Shown one piece after another: positions 23,720 to 33,290 of a stretch of 64,000 bases of DNA. The position numbers and the translations under genes were made by a program. Every line of letters starts with the position of its first letter. Position 1 is the stretch's first letter. The stretch comes from Pyrobaculum arsenaticum DSM 13514. Its GTDB lineage: Archaea; Thermoproteota; Thermoprotei; Thermoproteales; Thermoproteaceae. The notes under the pieces were generated by a model. That model worked only from the letters and a program-made list of their open reading frames with translations. It had not been told where the DNA came from and searched no databases. The stretch covers positions 1,860,001-1,924,000 of the forward strand of contig NC_009376.1 in the NCBI RefSeq assembly GCF_000016385.1, written 5' to 3'.

Positions 23720-24664
23720 TTACTTCAACTTCTGCAGAAGGGCGACGAGGGAGGCGGCCACTGCCTCCTTTAGCTGTTGCGGAGTGACCACTCCTGATTG
23801 GTAATCTTTTTCCAAGGCGCTCTTGTCGTCGTACCTACGTCCTCCTACCTCGAGTGGGCCGTGATACGGTATCAGCAGGTAGGCCGCTATTTCGAAAACC
23901 GGGTTGAACTTAATTTCTCTAGGCGGGCAGAACGCCGCCCATATCTTGTTCCTCACCTCCTCTTCTCCGTCTGTAATGAATATGGCGCTCTGGGGCTTGG
24001 ACTTACTCATTTTAAAAAGGGCGTAGACCTCGTCGATCTCCCTATGGGTCCCCTCCATCCTGCCTGTCCCCGACAGCGAGGTTATTATAGGCGTGTGGAT
24101 GGCGACCGGCTTTTTGAAGCCGAGCTTCTCAGCCACGTCACGGGCCAGCATGTGCGCCCTCCGCTGGTCCATCCCCCCCACCGCCACGTCTACCCCCAGG
24201 TAGAAGATGTCTGCTACTTGCATCACTGGGTAGAGTAGCTTTGAGAAGTCGAGCTCCACCTCTTCAGCCCGCCTACCCATAATCGGCGTGGCCCGCCTAA
24301 TCCTCGCAAGGGAGGTCTCCTTGGCGATCCTCATCACCAGCTCCCAGTATCGTGGATCCTTGGCTATCTCGTCGCCGTAGACGTACCTGAACTTGGCTAT
24401 TTTATCGAGCACAGCTATTACCTTCTCCCCGTGGGCCCTCAGCTGGCTTATATCCCCCTTGTCGTTAACCCAGGCGTGCCAAGTAGCCACGAGGATCACC
24501 ACGTCGAATCCCGCCTCTTTCAGCTCCGCCAGCTTGTACGCCCAGACCAGCCAGCCAACGTGTATAGGCCACAGGGGCTCAAAGCCAAGATACGCCAACC
24601 CGCCTTTCATATTTAGCAACTCCTCTTTGGTAACTACCTCCTCAACGTTTCTCAATAGATCCAT
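23720..24664 (-). CDS. tyrS: Tyrosyl-tRNA synthetase
   Basis: This class I synthetase (~314 residues) has the archaeal/eukaryotic TyrRS form. The HIGH-equivalent region is PLWPIHVGWLVW, the VGGMDQRRAHMLARD helix binds tyrosine and ATP, and KMSKS is intact (ALFKMSKSKP). The C-terminal GRRYDDKSALEKDYQSG is typical of archaeal TyrRS. ATG 24664 (MDLLRN) is chosen because TCTAAAAATAGG lies ~25 nt upstream; ATG 24706 has no promoter. It is next to the aromatic biosynthesis genes. Confidence 0.9.
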   Translation of the reverse strand: MDLLRNVEEVVTKEELLNMKGGLAYLGFEPLWPIHVGWLVWAYKLAELKEAGFDVVILVATWHAWVNDKGDISQLRAHGEKVIAVLDKIAKFRYVYGDEIAKDPRYWELVMRIAKETSLARIRRATPIMGRRAEEVELDFSKLLYPVMQVADIFYLGVDVAVGGMDQRRAHMLARDVAEKLGFKKPVAIHTPIITSLSGTGRMEGTHREIDEVYALFKMSKSKPQSAIFITDGEEEVRNKIWAAFCPPREIKFNPVFEIAAYLLIPYHGPLEVGGRRYDDKSALEKDYQSGVVTPQQLKEAVAASLVALLQKLK

Positions 24665-24761
24665 GAAGTAAAAACTGGTCCTATTTTTAGATACACATTG
24701 TGTCAAAGGTTAAATACTGCCTCTTTTCTTAGCCTATGCATCAGGGGTACGCGCTGTCGGG

Positions 24762-25568
24762 GTGGAAAGAGGGGGGGTTTCGGAGCTAGACCAACTGGTT
24801 TGCAAGGCTAGGAGGTACGTGGTGTTGATGGCCGGCTACGATCCAGGTATTCACCTGGGCTCTTCGTTGTCTGTAATGGAGATAGTGGCGGCGCTATACG
24901 GCACCGGCAGGGTTAAATTCAACGTGGGAAACGGGGCCCACAATAGGAATTACTTCGTCCTTTCAAAGGGGCATGCGATCCACGCCGTGTATGCGCTCGC
25001 GGCAGCCATGGGATACCTAACACTCGACGAGCTGAGGGAGACCGGCAGCTTGGGTAGCAGGCTTCAGAACCACCCCGAGGTTGACACCCCCTTCGTGGAT
25101 GTGCCTAATTCCGGCTCGCTGGGCCAGGGAATAAGCCTCGCCGTCGGCCTTGCCCTGGGGTTGAGGTTGAAGGGGGAGAGAGGCCGGGTCTACCTTGTTG
25201 TCGGCGACGGGGAGCTGGACGAGGGGCAGAGCTGGGAGTCCTTCGCCGTGGCGGCGCACTACAATCTCGCAAACCTAGTCACTATTGTAGATCTAAACGG
25301 CGTGCAACTAGACGGCCACAGCGAGGAGGTTTTGAGGAAGGGCGACCTCGCCGGGAGGTTTAAATCCCTCGGTTTCGAGGTGTTCGAGGTCGATGGGCAT
25401 GATGTTGGCCAGCTGATATCTGCTCTGGAGAGGGCTGAGAAGAGCGAGAGGCCTGCTGTGATTATTGCCAAGACTGTGAGGGGGAAGGGGGTGCCCGCCA
25501 TAGAGGACACGGCGAAGCAGAGGCTTTCCAGAGACGACGCGTTAAAATACGCTGGGGACATATGCTAG
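24762..25568 (+). CDS. Transketolase, N-terminal subunit
   Basis: This 268-residue protein is the thiamine-diphosphate-binding half of a split transketolase. It has SKGHAIHAVYA, the GSLGQGISLAVGLALG segment and the ThDP signature GDGELDEGQSWE through VDLNGVQLDG. With the next gene it should make erythrose 4-phosphate for aromatic synthesis. GTG 24762 is in frame, but the strong promoter (GGTTAAATAC, ~24707) points to ATG 24736, which is out of frame by one base across a G7 run. An 8-bp overlap joins it to the C-terminal subunit. Confidence 0.88.
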   Translation: MERGGVSELDQLVCKARRYVVLMAGYDPGIHLGSSLSVMEIVAALYGTGRVKFNVGNGAHNRNYFVLSKGHAIHAVYALAAAMGYLTLDELRETGSLGSRLQNHPEVDTPFVDVPNSGSLGQGISLAVGLALGLRLKGERGRVYLVVGDGELDEGQSWESFAVAAHYNLANLVTIVDLNGVQLDGHSEEVLRKGDLAGRFKSLGFEVFEVDGHDVGQLISALERAEKSERPAVIIAKTVRGKGVPAIEDTAKQRLSRDDALKYAGDIC

Positions 25569-26506
25569 ACATAGGGTCGCTAACCCCGAGAGACGCCTTA
25601 GGCAAGGCCTTGGCAGACCTCGGCGATTTGAGAAAAGACGTCGTCGTGCTTGTGGCTGACACCGGGGAGACCACAAGGGCTAGGTTCTTCGCCGAGAGGC
25701 ACCCTGAGCGGTTTTTCAACGTCGGCATTGCAGAGCAGTCCTTAGTGGGGATAGCGGCGGGTCTTGCCTTGGCTGGGTTTATGCCCTACGCCTTGACCTT
25801 CGCCGCGTTTATGACCAGGGCGTGGGAGCAGGCAAGGAATTCAGTGGACAGGATGGCGCTACCTGTGCGCCTCGTGGGGACCCATGCCGGGTTTGCAGAT
25901 GCCTACGACGGGCCTTCACACCAGGCGCTGGAGGACATAGCGCTTTTCAGAGTTTTGCAGAACTTCACAGTGCTAGCGCCGGCGGATTCTTGCGAGGTTT
26001 ATAGAGTCGTGACCGCTTCTGCGGCTCTCAAGGGCCCTGTGTACATAAGGGTAGGCAGAGACTTCCACATCCCGTCCACTTGCGAGCTGTACGATAGGTT
26101 CGAGGTTGGCAAGGCCTACGTCGTGTTCGACGGGTCAGACGTCGCCATTTTTACCACAGGTGTGGTGTTGCCCTTCGCCATAGAGGCGGCGCAGTTGTTG
26201 AGAGATAGGGGGATATCTGCGGCTGTTATCCACTTCCCATCAGTGAAGCCTCTCGACTATGCGGCGGTTGAGAAATACGCCTCTGCCACAGGCGCCGTCC
26301 TCACAGTCGAGGAGCACATGGTCTACGGCGGATTCGGCTCGGCGGTGGCGGAGTACCTATCCCAGACAAGGCCTACCAAAATGGCCATAATGGGTCTCAA
26401 GTCTTATGGGAGGACCGCGAAGAGCCCACAGGAGTTGTACCAGTACTTCGGCCTCACGCCGGAGAATATAGCGGCCAGGGCAGAGGAGCTGGTAAAGCTA
26501 AAATGA
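25562..26506 (+). CDS. Transketolase, C-terminal subunit
   Basis: This 314-residue partner carries the pyrimidine-binding domain and the C-terminal transketolase domain. It shows [20 protein letters not shown] with the catalytic glutamate, the [19 protein letters not shown] segment and a C-terminal [15 protein letters not shown]. It overlaps the N-terminal subunit by 7 bp and aroB by 4 bp (ATGA), so the order is one translationally coupled operon feeding the shikimate pathway. Confidence 0.9.
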   Translation: MLDIGSLTPRDALGKALADLGDLRKDVVVLVADTGETTRARFFAERHPERFFNVGIAEQSLVGIAAGLALAGFMPYALTFAAFMTRAWEQARNSVDRMALPVRLVGTHAGFADAYDGPSHQALEDIALFRVLQNFTVLAPADSCEVYRVVTASAALKGPVYIRVGRDFHIPSTCELYDRFEVGKAYVVFDGSDVAIFTTGVVLPFAIEAAQLLRDRGISAAVIHFPSVKPLDYAAVEKYASATGAVLTVEEHMVYGGFGSAVAEYLSQTRPTKMAIMGLKSYGRTAKSPQELYQYFGLTPENIAARAEELVKLK

Positions 26507-27522
26507 GGTTCTACTACAGACACAGCAGAGGCGTCACCGAAGTGGTGGTTGGGAAGGGACTGCCCTACGGCGACTACGCCGAGAGGGCTGTGGTTCTCAT
26601 TGAGGAGGGCTTAGAGAACCCTCTTCCAGGCGCGCCCGCCCTAGTCCTCAAGGGAGGGGAGGGGGTGAAGAGCCTTGATGCGCTTACCCAAGTGTACAAG
26701 TTCCTCTACGAAGTGGGGGCCGACCGGTCCACAACATTGGTGGCGGTGGGGGGAGGGGCGCTTTTAGACTTGGCCACCTTCGCCGCGGGGACGTTCATGA
26801 GGGGCATCCGCCTCGTCCAGGTGCCCACCACTCTGCTGTCCATGGTGGATGCAGCGCTGGGTGGGAAGGGGGCGGTTGATTGGGGCCACGTGAAGAACTT
26901 GGTGGGGGTCTTCTATCAGCCCTCGGCTATCCTCTGTGACTTGAGATGGGTGGAGACGTTGCCCGAGAGGGTGTACAGATCGGCCTTCGCCGAGGTGGTG
27001 AAATACGGAGTGGCTCTCGACGGCGAGTTCTACAACTGGCTTCGTGAAAACGTACCTCGTCTGCTGAGGAGGGAAGAGGAGGCCCTCGAGCAGGCGGTGT
27101 ACCGCTCTCTTAGAATTAAGGCCTCTGTGGTTGAGGCGGATGAGTTCGAGGAGAGGGGGATTAGAAATGTCCTCAACGTGGGCCACACGGTGGGCCACGC
27201 CGTTGAGCGGGTGCTGGGGCTTCTCCACGGAGAGGCCGTTGCCGTGGGCATCGTAGCTGAGGCTTACCTCTCGGCGGAAATGGGGTACCTCAAAGATGGA
27301 GTGGTTGAGGAGATTAAGGCGCTCATCTCCTCTTTCGGCCTCCCCACGGCGGTTAAGCCCGGCGACTCTGAATTGGAGGAGGCGAGGAGGCTACTCCTCT
27401 ACGACAAGAAGAGGAGGGGCGACTACATATACATGCCCCTTGTGGTGAGGGTGGGGAGGTGGGTGTTGGAGAGGGTTAGGCCGGAGGAGGCGGCTAAGGC
27501 GCTTCGCTATGTTGTGTATTGA
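26503..27522 (+). CDS. aroB: 3-dehydroquinate synthase
   Basis: This 339-residue NAD- and zinc-dependent enzyme cyclises DAHP to 3-dehydroquinate. Visible parts are the NAD-binding [22 protein letters not shown], the [20 protein letters not shown] segment and the zinc-ligand region [13 protein letters not shown] and LHGEAVAVG. Its length is usual. The start overlaps the transketolase stop as ATGA, and the 3' end overlaps aroA by 14 bp. Confidence 0.93.
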   Translation: MRFYYRHSRGVTEVVVGKGLPYGDYAERAVVLIEEGLENPLPGAPALVLKGGEGVKSLDALTQVYKFLYEVGADRSTTLVAVGGGALLDLATFAAGTFMRGIRLVQVPTTLLSMVDAALGGKGAVDWGHVKNLVGVFYQPSAILCDLRWVETLPERVYRSAFAEVVKYGVALDGEFYNWLRENVPRLLRREEEALEQAVYRSLRIKASVVEADEFEERGIRNVLNVGHTVGHAVERVLGLLHGEAVAVGIVAEAYLSAEMGYLKDGVVEEIKALISSFGLPTAVKPGDSELEEARRLLLYDKKRRGDYIYMPLVVRVGRWVLERVRPEEAAKALRYVVY

Positions 27523-28705
27523 GGCGGGGCGCCTCGAGGGGAGATTCCCCCTGCCCCCTTCTAAGCCATACTCACAGCGCCTACTGCTGGCAAGCGCGTT
27601 GGCCGAGGGGGAGACCGTAGTGAGGGGTCTTGAGTTAAGCGACGACGTGGTGGCGATGGTTAGGGCTATACAGCCAATTGCCTCTATAACGCTGAGGGCG
27701 GACACGGCGGTTGTCTCGAAGAGGGAGCCCGACAAGTACAGGGCCTTCAACGTGATGGAGAGCGGCTTCACCCTGAGGACCGCGGTGGCTGTATACGCCG
27801 GCATCCCAGGACTCACGGCAGTGTACTTCGGCGGCACCCTCAGGGGGAGGCCCATCGACGAGCTGGTGGAGGTGTTGAGGAGGCTCGTCTCCGTGTCTAA
27901 GTTGCCGGGTGCGGTGGTGATTGATGGGAGGCGGCTGGGGCGGTTTCGGGTTGAGATCAGGGCCGACGTCTCTTCGCAGTATATCTCAGGCCTTATGTTC
28001 CTCGCCGCGGCTGGTGACGGCGGCGTTGTTGTGCCGAAAGGGGAGAGGAAGTCCTGGAGCTTCGTCGAGGCTACCGCAGATGTGTTGAGGCTCTTCGGCG
28101 CAGAGGTTTCGATGGGCGACGAAGTGGTTGTCGAGGGCGGGCTGAGAAGCCCCGGCACTGTGGACGTGCCGGGTGATCTAAGCCTTGCCTCCTTCCTCCT
28201 AGTGGCCAGTCTCGCCACTGGCGGGAAGGTCCGCCTCGAAGGCGCTGTCACGAAGCTCGACGCCGTTGTCCTAGACATATTCAAGTTTATGGGCGCCGAT
28301 ATTGCCTACGGCGATGGCTACGTCGAGGCGCGGGGCGGATTCACCAAGGGAGTGGACGTGGATCTAGGCGGCAACCCCGACCTCGTCATGCCGGTGGCGT
28401 TGGCTGCGGCGATGGTGGAGGAGCAGTCGGCCATACGGGGGGTTGAGCACTTGCGTTTCAAGGAGAGCGACAGGGTAGCCACTGTGCTTGACGTGTTGTG
28501 GAGGCTGGGGGTCGACGCGAGATATGAGGGCGGCGTCCTGTACATAAAGGGCCCGCCTAAGCGCCGCGATGTCCGCTTCTCCTCTAGCGGAGACCACAGG
28601 ATTGGCCTCATGGCCATGGCCGCGGCTAAGGCCGTCGGCGGTTGTGTAGACGACATTAGCCCAGTTGCCAAGAGTTGGCCGTCGGCGATTTTATACTTTA
28701 AATAA
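27509..28705 (+). CDS. aroA: EPSP synthase (3-phosphoshikimate 1-carboxyvinyltransferase)
   Basis: This 398-residue two-domain protein transfers enolpyruvate from PEP to shikimate 3-phosphate. It has the N-terminal [19 protein letters not shown] substrate loop, [16 protein letters not shown] and the C-terminal LRFKESDR segment plus [12 protein letters not shown]. The ATG lies within the end of aroB. The last pathway step, chorismate synthase, is encoded 6 kb away. Confidence 0.93.
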   Translation: MLCIEAGRLEGRFPLPPSKPYSQRLLLASALAEGETVVRGLELSDDVVAMVRAIQPIASITLRADTAVVSKREPDKYRAFNVMESGFTLRTAVAVYAGIPGLTAVYFGGTLRGRPIDELVEVLRRLVSVSKLPGAVVIDGRRLGRFRVEIRADVSSQYISGLMFLAAAGDGGVVVPKGERKSWSFVEATADVLRLFGAEVSMGDEVVVEGGLRSPGTVDVPGDLSLASFLLVASLATGGKVRLEGAVTKLDAVVLDIFKFMGADIAYGDGYVEARGGFTKGVDVDLGGNPDLVMPVALAAAMVEEQSAIRGVEHLRFKESDRVATVLDVLWRLGVDARYEGGVLYIKGPPKRRDVRFSSSGDHRIGLMAMAAAKAVGGCVDDISPVAKSWPSAILYFK

Positions 28706-28722
28706 CGGCCTAAGGCGGTGTT

Positions 28723-29667
28723 ATGAGAATTGTAGTGACGGGCGGAGCCGGCTTTATAGGTAGCCACATCGTGGATAGACTCGTCGAGGAGGGCCACGAG
28801 GTGGTGGTTGTTGACAACTTATCCAGCGGCAGGAGGGAGTTTGTGAACAAGTCTGCCGAGTTCCACGTAAGGGATCTAAAGGAAAGGGAGTGGGGTGTGG
28901 GAATCAGGGGGGATGTCGTCTTCCACTTTGCGGCGAATCCGGAGGTTAGGATCTCCACTACGGAGCCCTCCGTCCACTTTAACGAAAACGTGTTGGCAAC
29001 GTTCAACGTCTTAGAGTGGGCGAGGCAGACGGGGGTGAGGACCGTGGTGTTTGCCTCCTCTTCCACGGTATACGGCGACGCCCAAGTTCTGCCCACCCCA
29101 GAGGAGGAGCCGCTTAGGCCTATCTCGGTATACGGCGCTGCAAAGGCGGCAGGCGAGATAATGTGCGGAACCTACGCCCGGCTCTACGGCATTCGCTGTC
29201 TGGCAATCCGCTACGCCAATATTGTTGGGCCGAGGCTGAGGCACGGCGTCATATACGACTTCATTATGAAGCTGAAGAAGAACCCAAACGTCCTCGAAGT
29301 TCTCGGAGACGGGACACAGAGGAAGAGCTACCTCTATATAAAAGATGCCGTGGACGCCACGCTCCTTGCGTGGAGGAAATTCGAGGAGTTGGGCGAGCCG
29401 TTCTTGGCGCTGAACGTCGGAAATGTTGACGCCGTTAGAGTGCTAGACATCGCCCAAATAGTGGCCGAAGTCCTCGGCCTCAAGCCTGAAATAAAGCTAA
29501 TCCCTACAACTCCAGATGGGAGGGGGTGGCCTGGGGATGTGAAGTACATGACCCTCTCTATCAACAAGCTCTTAAAACTCACTGGCTGGAAGCCGGCGAT
29601 GACAAGCGCCGAGGCGGTGCGAAAGACCGCCGAGGAACTCGCCGGGGAGCTATGGCGGACACCGTAG
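28723..29667 (+). CDS. NAD-dependent sugar-nucleotide epimerase/dehydratase
   Basis: This 314-residue extended short-chain dehydrogenase has a Rossmann motif (VTGGAGFIGSHIVD), a DNLSSGRREFV specificity segment, a catalytic serine region (FASSSTVYG) and the YxxxK pair (SVYGAAKAAGE). These features fit UDP-glucose 4-epimerase-like enzymes making sugars for surface glycans. It follows aroA by 17 bp and is probably in the same transcript, though its function is unrelated to aromatic synthesis. Confidence 0.85.
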   Translation: MRIVVTGGAGFIGSHIVDRLVEEGHEVVVVDNLSSGRREFVNKSAEFHVRDLKEREWGVGIRGDVVFHFAANPEVRISTTEPSVHFNENVLATFNVLEWARQTGVRTVVFASSSTVYGDAQVLPTPEEEPLRPISVYGAAKAAGEIMCGTYARLYGIRCLAIRYANIVGPRLRHGVIYDFIMKLKKNPNVLEVLGDGTQRKSYLYIKDAVDATLLAWRKFEELGEPFLALNVGNVDAVRVLDIAQIVAEVLGLKPEIKLIPTTPDGRGWPGDVKYMTLSINKLLKLTGWKPAMTSAEAVRKTAEELAGELWRTP

Positions 29668-29741
29668 TGGCCTTGACGTTGCTAGCCGCTGTGATTCTAT
29701 ATACCTGGCTAAGGCGTAGAGGCGTCAGTTGCCAATCTTAA
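29652..29741 (+). CDS. Possible 29-residue single-pass membrane peptide
   Basis: An ATG inside the epimerase 3' end opens a frame of 29 codons. It encodes one hydrophobic helix (VVALTLLAAVILYTWL) followed by a positive RRRG turn and a short tail, a clean membrane topology. The 16-bp overlap with the upstream gene would allow translational coupling. Its 3' end overlaps the convergent alcohol dehydrogenase. No homologue is visible here, so it is tentative. Confidence 0.38.
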   Translation: MADTVVALTLLAAVILYTWLRRRGVSCQS

Positions 29742-30720
29742 CCACTCTCCTGCCCAGGTGGGAGGCTCTGGGGGTCTCCTCCAAGAGCCTTGGGAGCTCA
29801 GAAAAGCCGTGTACTGTATAGACAGGCTTCACCGCGCCGGTGGCTAGAAGCTGCAAGGCCTCGTCTAAGTCCCTCTTGCTTCCCTGTAACACGGGCAGTA
29901 TCTCAATCTCTTTCAGTATTAGCAAGCCAAGCGCCACCGGCGTTGGCTGTGGGTCGACGTTGCCTATAAGCGCCACCTTGGCGCCCCAGTTCAAAGCCCT
30001 CAGCGTCTGCTCCAGCGTGGGCCCCCCAACAGCCTCTATGGCCCCATCCGCCCCGCCCAGCTTTTTCACCTCTTCAGAAAATGCGCGGTTAGTCACGACG
30101 TGGTCTGCGTATTTCGAGACGAACTCTGCCTTGGCGGGGCTTGTCACAGCCACTACCCTCGCGCCGTAAGCTTTGGCTACTTGAACCGCGTGTATCCCCA
30201 CACCACCGCCTGCGCCAGTTACCAATATCTGCCTATCTGGCGCTACGCCCACTTTTTTAACAGCTCTGACAATGGTAGACAACACGCAGGCTGCGTATGA
30301 GGCGGCTTCAAACGGCACGCCTGGCGGAATCTTCACCAGAGACTTGCGGTCTACAGATATGTACTCGGCGAAGGCCCCCGGCAGATCCTCGCCGTAGACC
30401 CTCCGGCTTCTGCAGAGGTACTCCCTCCCAGTTCTGCAGTACTCGCACTCGCCGCAGAATTCAAACATCATGCCAGCAACGGCGTCTCCGGGCTTAAACT
30501 CGGTCACTCCTTCGCCGACCTCCTCCACTACTCCGGCGAATTCGTGTCCCGGCGTAGTTGGAAGTTTCACTTTTTGAAACCCCTGCCAGGCCAGGTAGTC
30601 TCTGTAACAAACGCCGGTGGCGACTACTCTAACAACAACTCTCCCAGGCCTGGCCTTAGGCTTTTCGACGTCTGAAAGTATGGGTAGTTCCTTGAAGTTT
30701 TTCAAAATGTAGGCCTTCAC
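29725..30720 (-). CDS. Zinc-containing alcohol dehydrogenase (MDR family)
   Basis: This 331-residue medium-chain dehydrogenase has a catalytic zinc site (Cys in ATGVCYRD, GHEFAGVV) and four structural-zinc cysteines (CGECEYCRTGREYLC). Its Rossmann motif is VTGAGGGVGIHAVQVAKAYGA. It probably oxidises an alcohol with NAD(P). The GTG start is supported by AGATAAAAACG ~25 nt upstream. It stands alone between the epimerase operon and PhoH. Confidence 0.88.
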   Translation of the reverse strand: MKAYILKNFKELPILSDVEKPKARPGRVVVRVVATGVCYRDYLAWQGFQKVKLPTTPGHEFAGVVEEVGEGVTEFKPGDAVAGMMFEFCGECEYCRTGREYLCRSRRVYGEDLPGAFAEYISVDRKSLVKIPPGVPFEAASYAACVLSTIVRAVKKVGVAPDRQILVTGAGGGVGIHAVQVAKAYGARVVAVTSPAKAEFVSKYADHVVTNRAFSEEVKKLGGADGAIEAVGGPTLEQTLRALNWGAKVALIGNVDPQPTPVALGLLILKEIEILPVLQGSKRDLDEALQLLATGAVKPVYTVHGFSELPRLLEETPRASHLGRRVVKIGN

Positions 30721-30748
30721 CGAGTTTAGACTAGAAGAACGTTTTTAT

Positions 30749-31864
30749 CTATTCCTCAGCTTCGACAGCGCGGACCCCAATTCCCAGTAGTTTCCTAAAG
30801 ACGCGGTCTATCAACCTAATGTACGCCCCCCTCTGGCCTATAAACGCGCCGAACTCGCTTCTCCTGACCTGGATCTGTAGCTCGGGGCCTGCAAAGTCGG
30901 CGTCGACGATGTGTTTAGAAATCCAGCCTACTGGGTGGATTGCTCTGACCCACTGCTTAAAATCAAGAGACATCTCCAACAACCTAAGCCTCGCGCTGGC
31001 CTCCCCCTCTATGGTCTTAATACGCTCTCCGCCGCGGCCAACTACTCTGCCCAGCTGGCCCTCCTTAACCATGATGATGGCATCAGGGACATTGTCGCCT
31101 CTTATACCTAAGGAGTCTTTGTCTGCCCTAAACTCGACGGCGGTTATGATATCGGCGTCGGGTGCGAAGATCCTAGCTGTCTCGTAGATGTATCGCTCAG
31201 CCTCGGAGAGCTGTCTCTTCCTCATTCTCAACTCCAGAGCTAGCTTGATCCCCCGCCTTGCCCCCGGCCTCACAATATCCTTAACTCCTAAATCCACAAC
31301 CTCGGCCTTCTCCTCGCCTAGGAGGGCCTCACGGAGGAGCGTTGCGCCGTCTTTCTCAGCGTCAGCGGGCTTTTGGAAGATGGGGTCGCCAGCCACTATC
31401 AGCCGGCTGCCCCGCCCCAGGCGGATTAAAATCTCCGCGGCGCTCTCCGGCTTGACGTTTTGGGCGTCGTCTAGGAATATCACGCTGTCGTCAAAGGTGC
31501 GCCCCCTTAGGTAGGAGACGTCTGTCACAATTACCTTTTCCTCTTTTATCAGCTTCTCGATGTACCCCCTTTCGGCATATGGGCCCAAGATGTCCTCGAG
31601 ATACGCCGCGGCGATCTTGTAATACATCTCGCCGAGTCTCTCCGGCGTTAGAACCTCACCAGTAGCAACGTCGACAATAGGCCTCGCTATGATAAACCTC
31701 TTTGCCTTTCCGTTCTCCACAGCCCAGATCCCGTAGGCAATGCTTAGCAGGGACTTCCCAGTGCCCGTGGGGCCAAACAGCCCGATTAACTCGTTCTCGG
31801 GGTCTTTTAAGACGTTCGTAGCCCTCTCCTGTCCTACCGTCATTGGCTTAATCTTGTCAAACAT
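30749..31864 (-). CDS. PhoH-like ATPase with C-terminal KH domains
   Basis: The first ~210 residues form a PhoH-type P-loop ATPase: GPTGTGKSL (Walker A), RPIVDVATGEVLTPE, VIFLDDAQN (Walker B) and VAGDPIFQ. The last ~130 residues hold RNA-binding KH-like motifs, GRVVGRGGERIKTIE and GAFIGQRGAYIRLID, as in NusA-like KH pairs. The fusion suggests ATP-driven RNA remodelling or decay. A GTTTTTAAGG box ~25 nt upstream supports ATG 31864. It is divergent from the NUDIX gene. Confidence 0.85.
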   Translation of the reverse strand: MFDKIKPMTVGQERATNVLKDPENELIGLFGPTGTGKSLLSIAYGIWAVENGKAKRFIIARPIVDVATGEVLTPERLGEMYYKIAAAYLEDILGPYAERGYIEKLIKEEKVIVTDVSYLRGRTFDDSVIFLDDAQNVKPESAAEILIRLGRGSRLIVAGDPIFQKPADAEKDGATLLREALLGEEKAEVVDLGVKDIVRPGARRGIKLALELRMRKRQLSEAERYIYETARIFAPDADIITAVEFRADKDSLGIRGDNVPDAIIMVKEGQLGRVVGRGGERIKTIEGEASARLRLLEMSLDFKQWVRAIHPVGWISKHIVDADFAGPELQIQVRRSEFGAFIGQRGAYIRLIDRVFRKLLGIGVRAVEAEE

Positions 31865-31912
31865 GAACGACTTTCAAGGAAGACCTTAAAAACATTAAAT
31901 CAGGTCACGGCG

Positions 31913-32323
31913 ATGAGTGGGCCCAAGGTCGCCGTGGCCGCCGTTGCCATCAAGGACGGGAGGGTCGTACTAGTCAAGAGGAAGTATCCCCCCAGCGCCG
32001 GGAAGTGGAGCCTCCCCGGTGGGCACGTGGAGCTCGGAGAAAGGCTAGAAGACGCCGTGTTGAGAGAATTGAAAGAAGAGACCGGTCTAACGGGGAGGGT
32101 CGTGGGTTTTCTCCGGCCTGTGGAGTACATCGAGGCAGAGGGGGGAGAGGTGAAGTACCACTTCGTCATCCTAGTCTACAAGGTGGATATCGTGGGCGAT
32201 GCGGAGCCGAGGGCCGGGGACGACGCCGAGGAGGCTGTGGCGGTGCCTCTAGAAAAAGCGCTAGGGATGGACTTGACAAAAACGACAAGGGAGGTTTTGG
32301 CGGGGCTACTGCCTCAGCTTTGA
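31913..32323 (+). CDS. NUDIX hydrolase
   Basis: This 136-residue single-domain protein has the full NUDIX box GHVELGERLEDAVLRELKEETGL, with the metal-binding REUxEE core, near residues 43-65. It hydrolyses a nucleoside diphosphate linked to another group, probably ADP-ribose, an ADP-sugar or an oxidised nucleotide. A CTTAAAAACATTAAA box upstream supports ATG 31913. Its 3' end overlaps convergent proC by 18 bp. Confidence 0.87.
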   Translation: MSGPKVAVAAVAIKDGRVVLVKRKYPPSAGKWSLPGGHVELGERLEDAVLRELKEETGLTGRVVGFLRPVEYIEAEGGEVKYHFVILVYKVDIVGDAEPRAGDDAEEAVAVPLEKALGMDLTKTTREVLAGLLPQL

Positions 32324-33049
32324 AATCCTGTTGAGAGCCTCTTCCAGGGCCTTTGCTATTACCTCCTCGGCAGACGCCATGGCCACAAGGGCCTTTATGG
32401 TGGTACCTCCAGGAGTAGCCACGTACTGTGGCAGTTTCTCCAGAGTGAACCTATCGTCTAGCGAGGGCAAGCTCGCCATGAGCGAGAGGACTATCTCCCT
32501 AGATAGATCCCAGGGAACCCCGATGTTGACCCCCGCCCTGATCAGCGCAGTGGCCAGCTCCGCCACTATGGCAGGCCCCGAGCCCAGCAAGACGGTGAGC
32601 GGGTCTATCAGCTTCTCCTCCACCCAGAACGTGGGGGCGATGTGCGAGAGGAGCTTGTCCACCTCCTCGTCGTAGTTACCCGCCACCGCGATTGCTGTTA
32701 GTCCCACGTTGGTCATAGCCCTGTATGGCCTAGGGGAGAACCTCCGCAGGTAGTCAAGAGTGGCGCCTGCGACGAAGGATATCACGGGCTTATCCACGCG
32801 AAAGTCCAGCTCGGAGAGATTACTGGGCTTAACTGAGAGGATTACAACATCGCTGTTCTCCACAACTACTTTATTGTCGGTGTAGGTCTCTAGCCCGAGG
32901 GCCAGGAGCCTCTGTCTCGACCTCTCCGTTTTCACCGAGGCTAGAACCCTCACGCTGTTGCCGTGTAGTCTCAACGCGATTTGTGACCCAAGTTTACCAG
33001 CACCTATAACCCCAACCGTTAACTGGGGGACGCATGGAGGTAAAAACAA
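32306..33049 (-). CDS. proC: Pyrroline-5-carboxylate reductase
   Basis: This ~247-residue enzyme makes proline from pyrroline-5-carboxylate with NAD(P)H. The Rossmann motif GVIGAGKLGSQIAL, the VILSVKPSNL and VISFVAGA segments, MTNVGLTAIA and the C-terminal ATPGGTTIKAL are typical. The start is unclear. The only in-frame start is TTG 33049, but the TATA box (GATTTAAAG) points to ATG 33035, which is out of frame by one base across a C5 run. With four C's it would read M-R-P-Q-L-T-V-G-V. Confidence 0.87.
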   Translation of the reverse strand: MFLPPCVPQLTVGVIGAGKLGSQIALRLHGNSVRVLASVKTERSRQRLLALGLETYTDNKVVVENSDVVILSVKPSNLSELDFRVDKPVISFVAGATLDYLRRFSPRPYRAMTNVGLTAIAVAGNYDEEVDKLLSHIAPTFWVEEKLIDPLTVLLGSGPAIVAELATALIRAGVNIGVPWDLSREIVLSLMASLPSLDDRFTLEKLPQYVATPGGTTIKALVAMASAEEVIAKALEEALNRISKLRQ

Positions 33050-33290
33050 CCAGTCTTTAAATCATTATTGCCTTAACCTCAGCCGATGTGCCGACAAGAC
33101 ATTGAAAAACGCCGCGGAACCAACTACCGCTCCGTATATTACATACAGCGGCTGATGTTGTCCATTGTAAAGTACAGTATCGAGAAGAGACTCAAGTTTA
33201 ATCCACGGGCGCGATGTAGATACTGACGCATCTTGTTTCCAACTGTGCGCTCCGTCATTGGGGAGTTGATAGGTCACCCATTGTTGCCAA
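33050..33290. other. Intergenic region upstream of aroE
   Basis: This 5'-flanking gap runs between the divergent proC and aroE genes. A 70-codon minus-strand frame (33065-33277) ends in a hydrophobic segment (PLYVIYGAVVGSAAFF), but it has no promoter and a non-natural N-terminus, so I do not call it a gene. The proC promoter lies at 33055-33064. The rest shows nothing I can assign. Confidence 0.35.

Noticed and set aside
33065..33277. 70-codon minus-strand frame with a hydrophobic end upstream of proC
   Set aside because: No promoter and a polar, unnatural N-terminus; one hydrophobic stretch alone is weak evidence.
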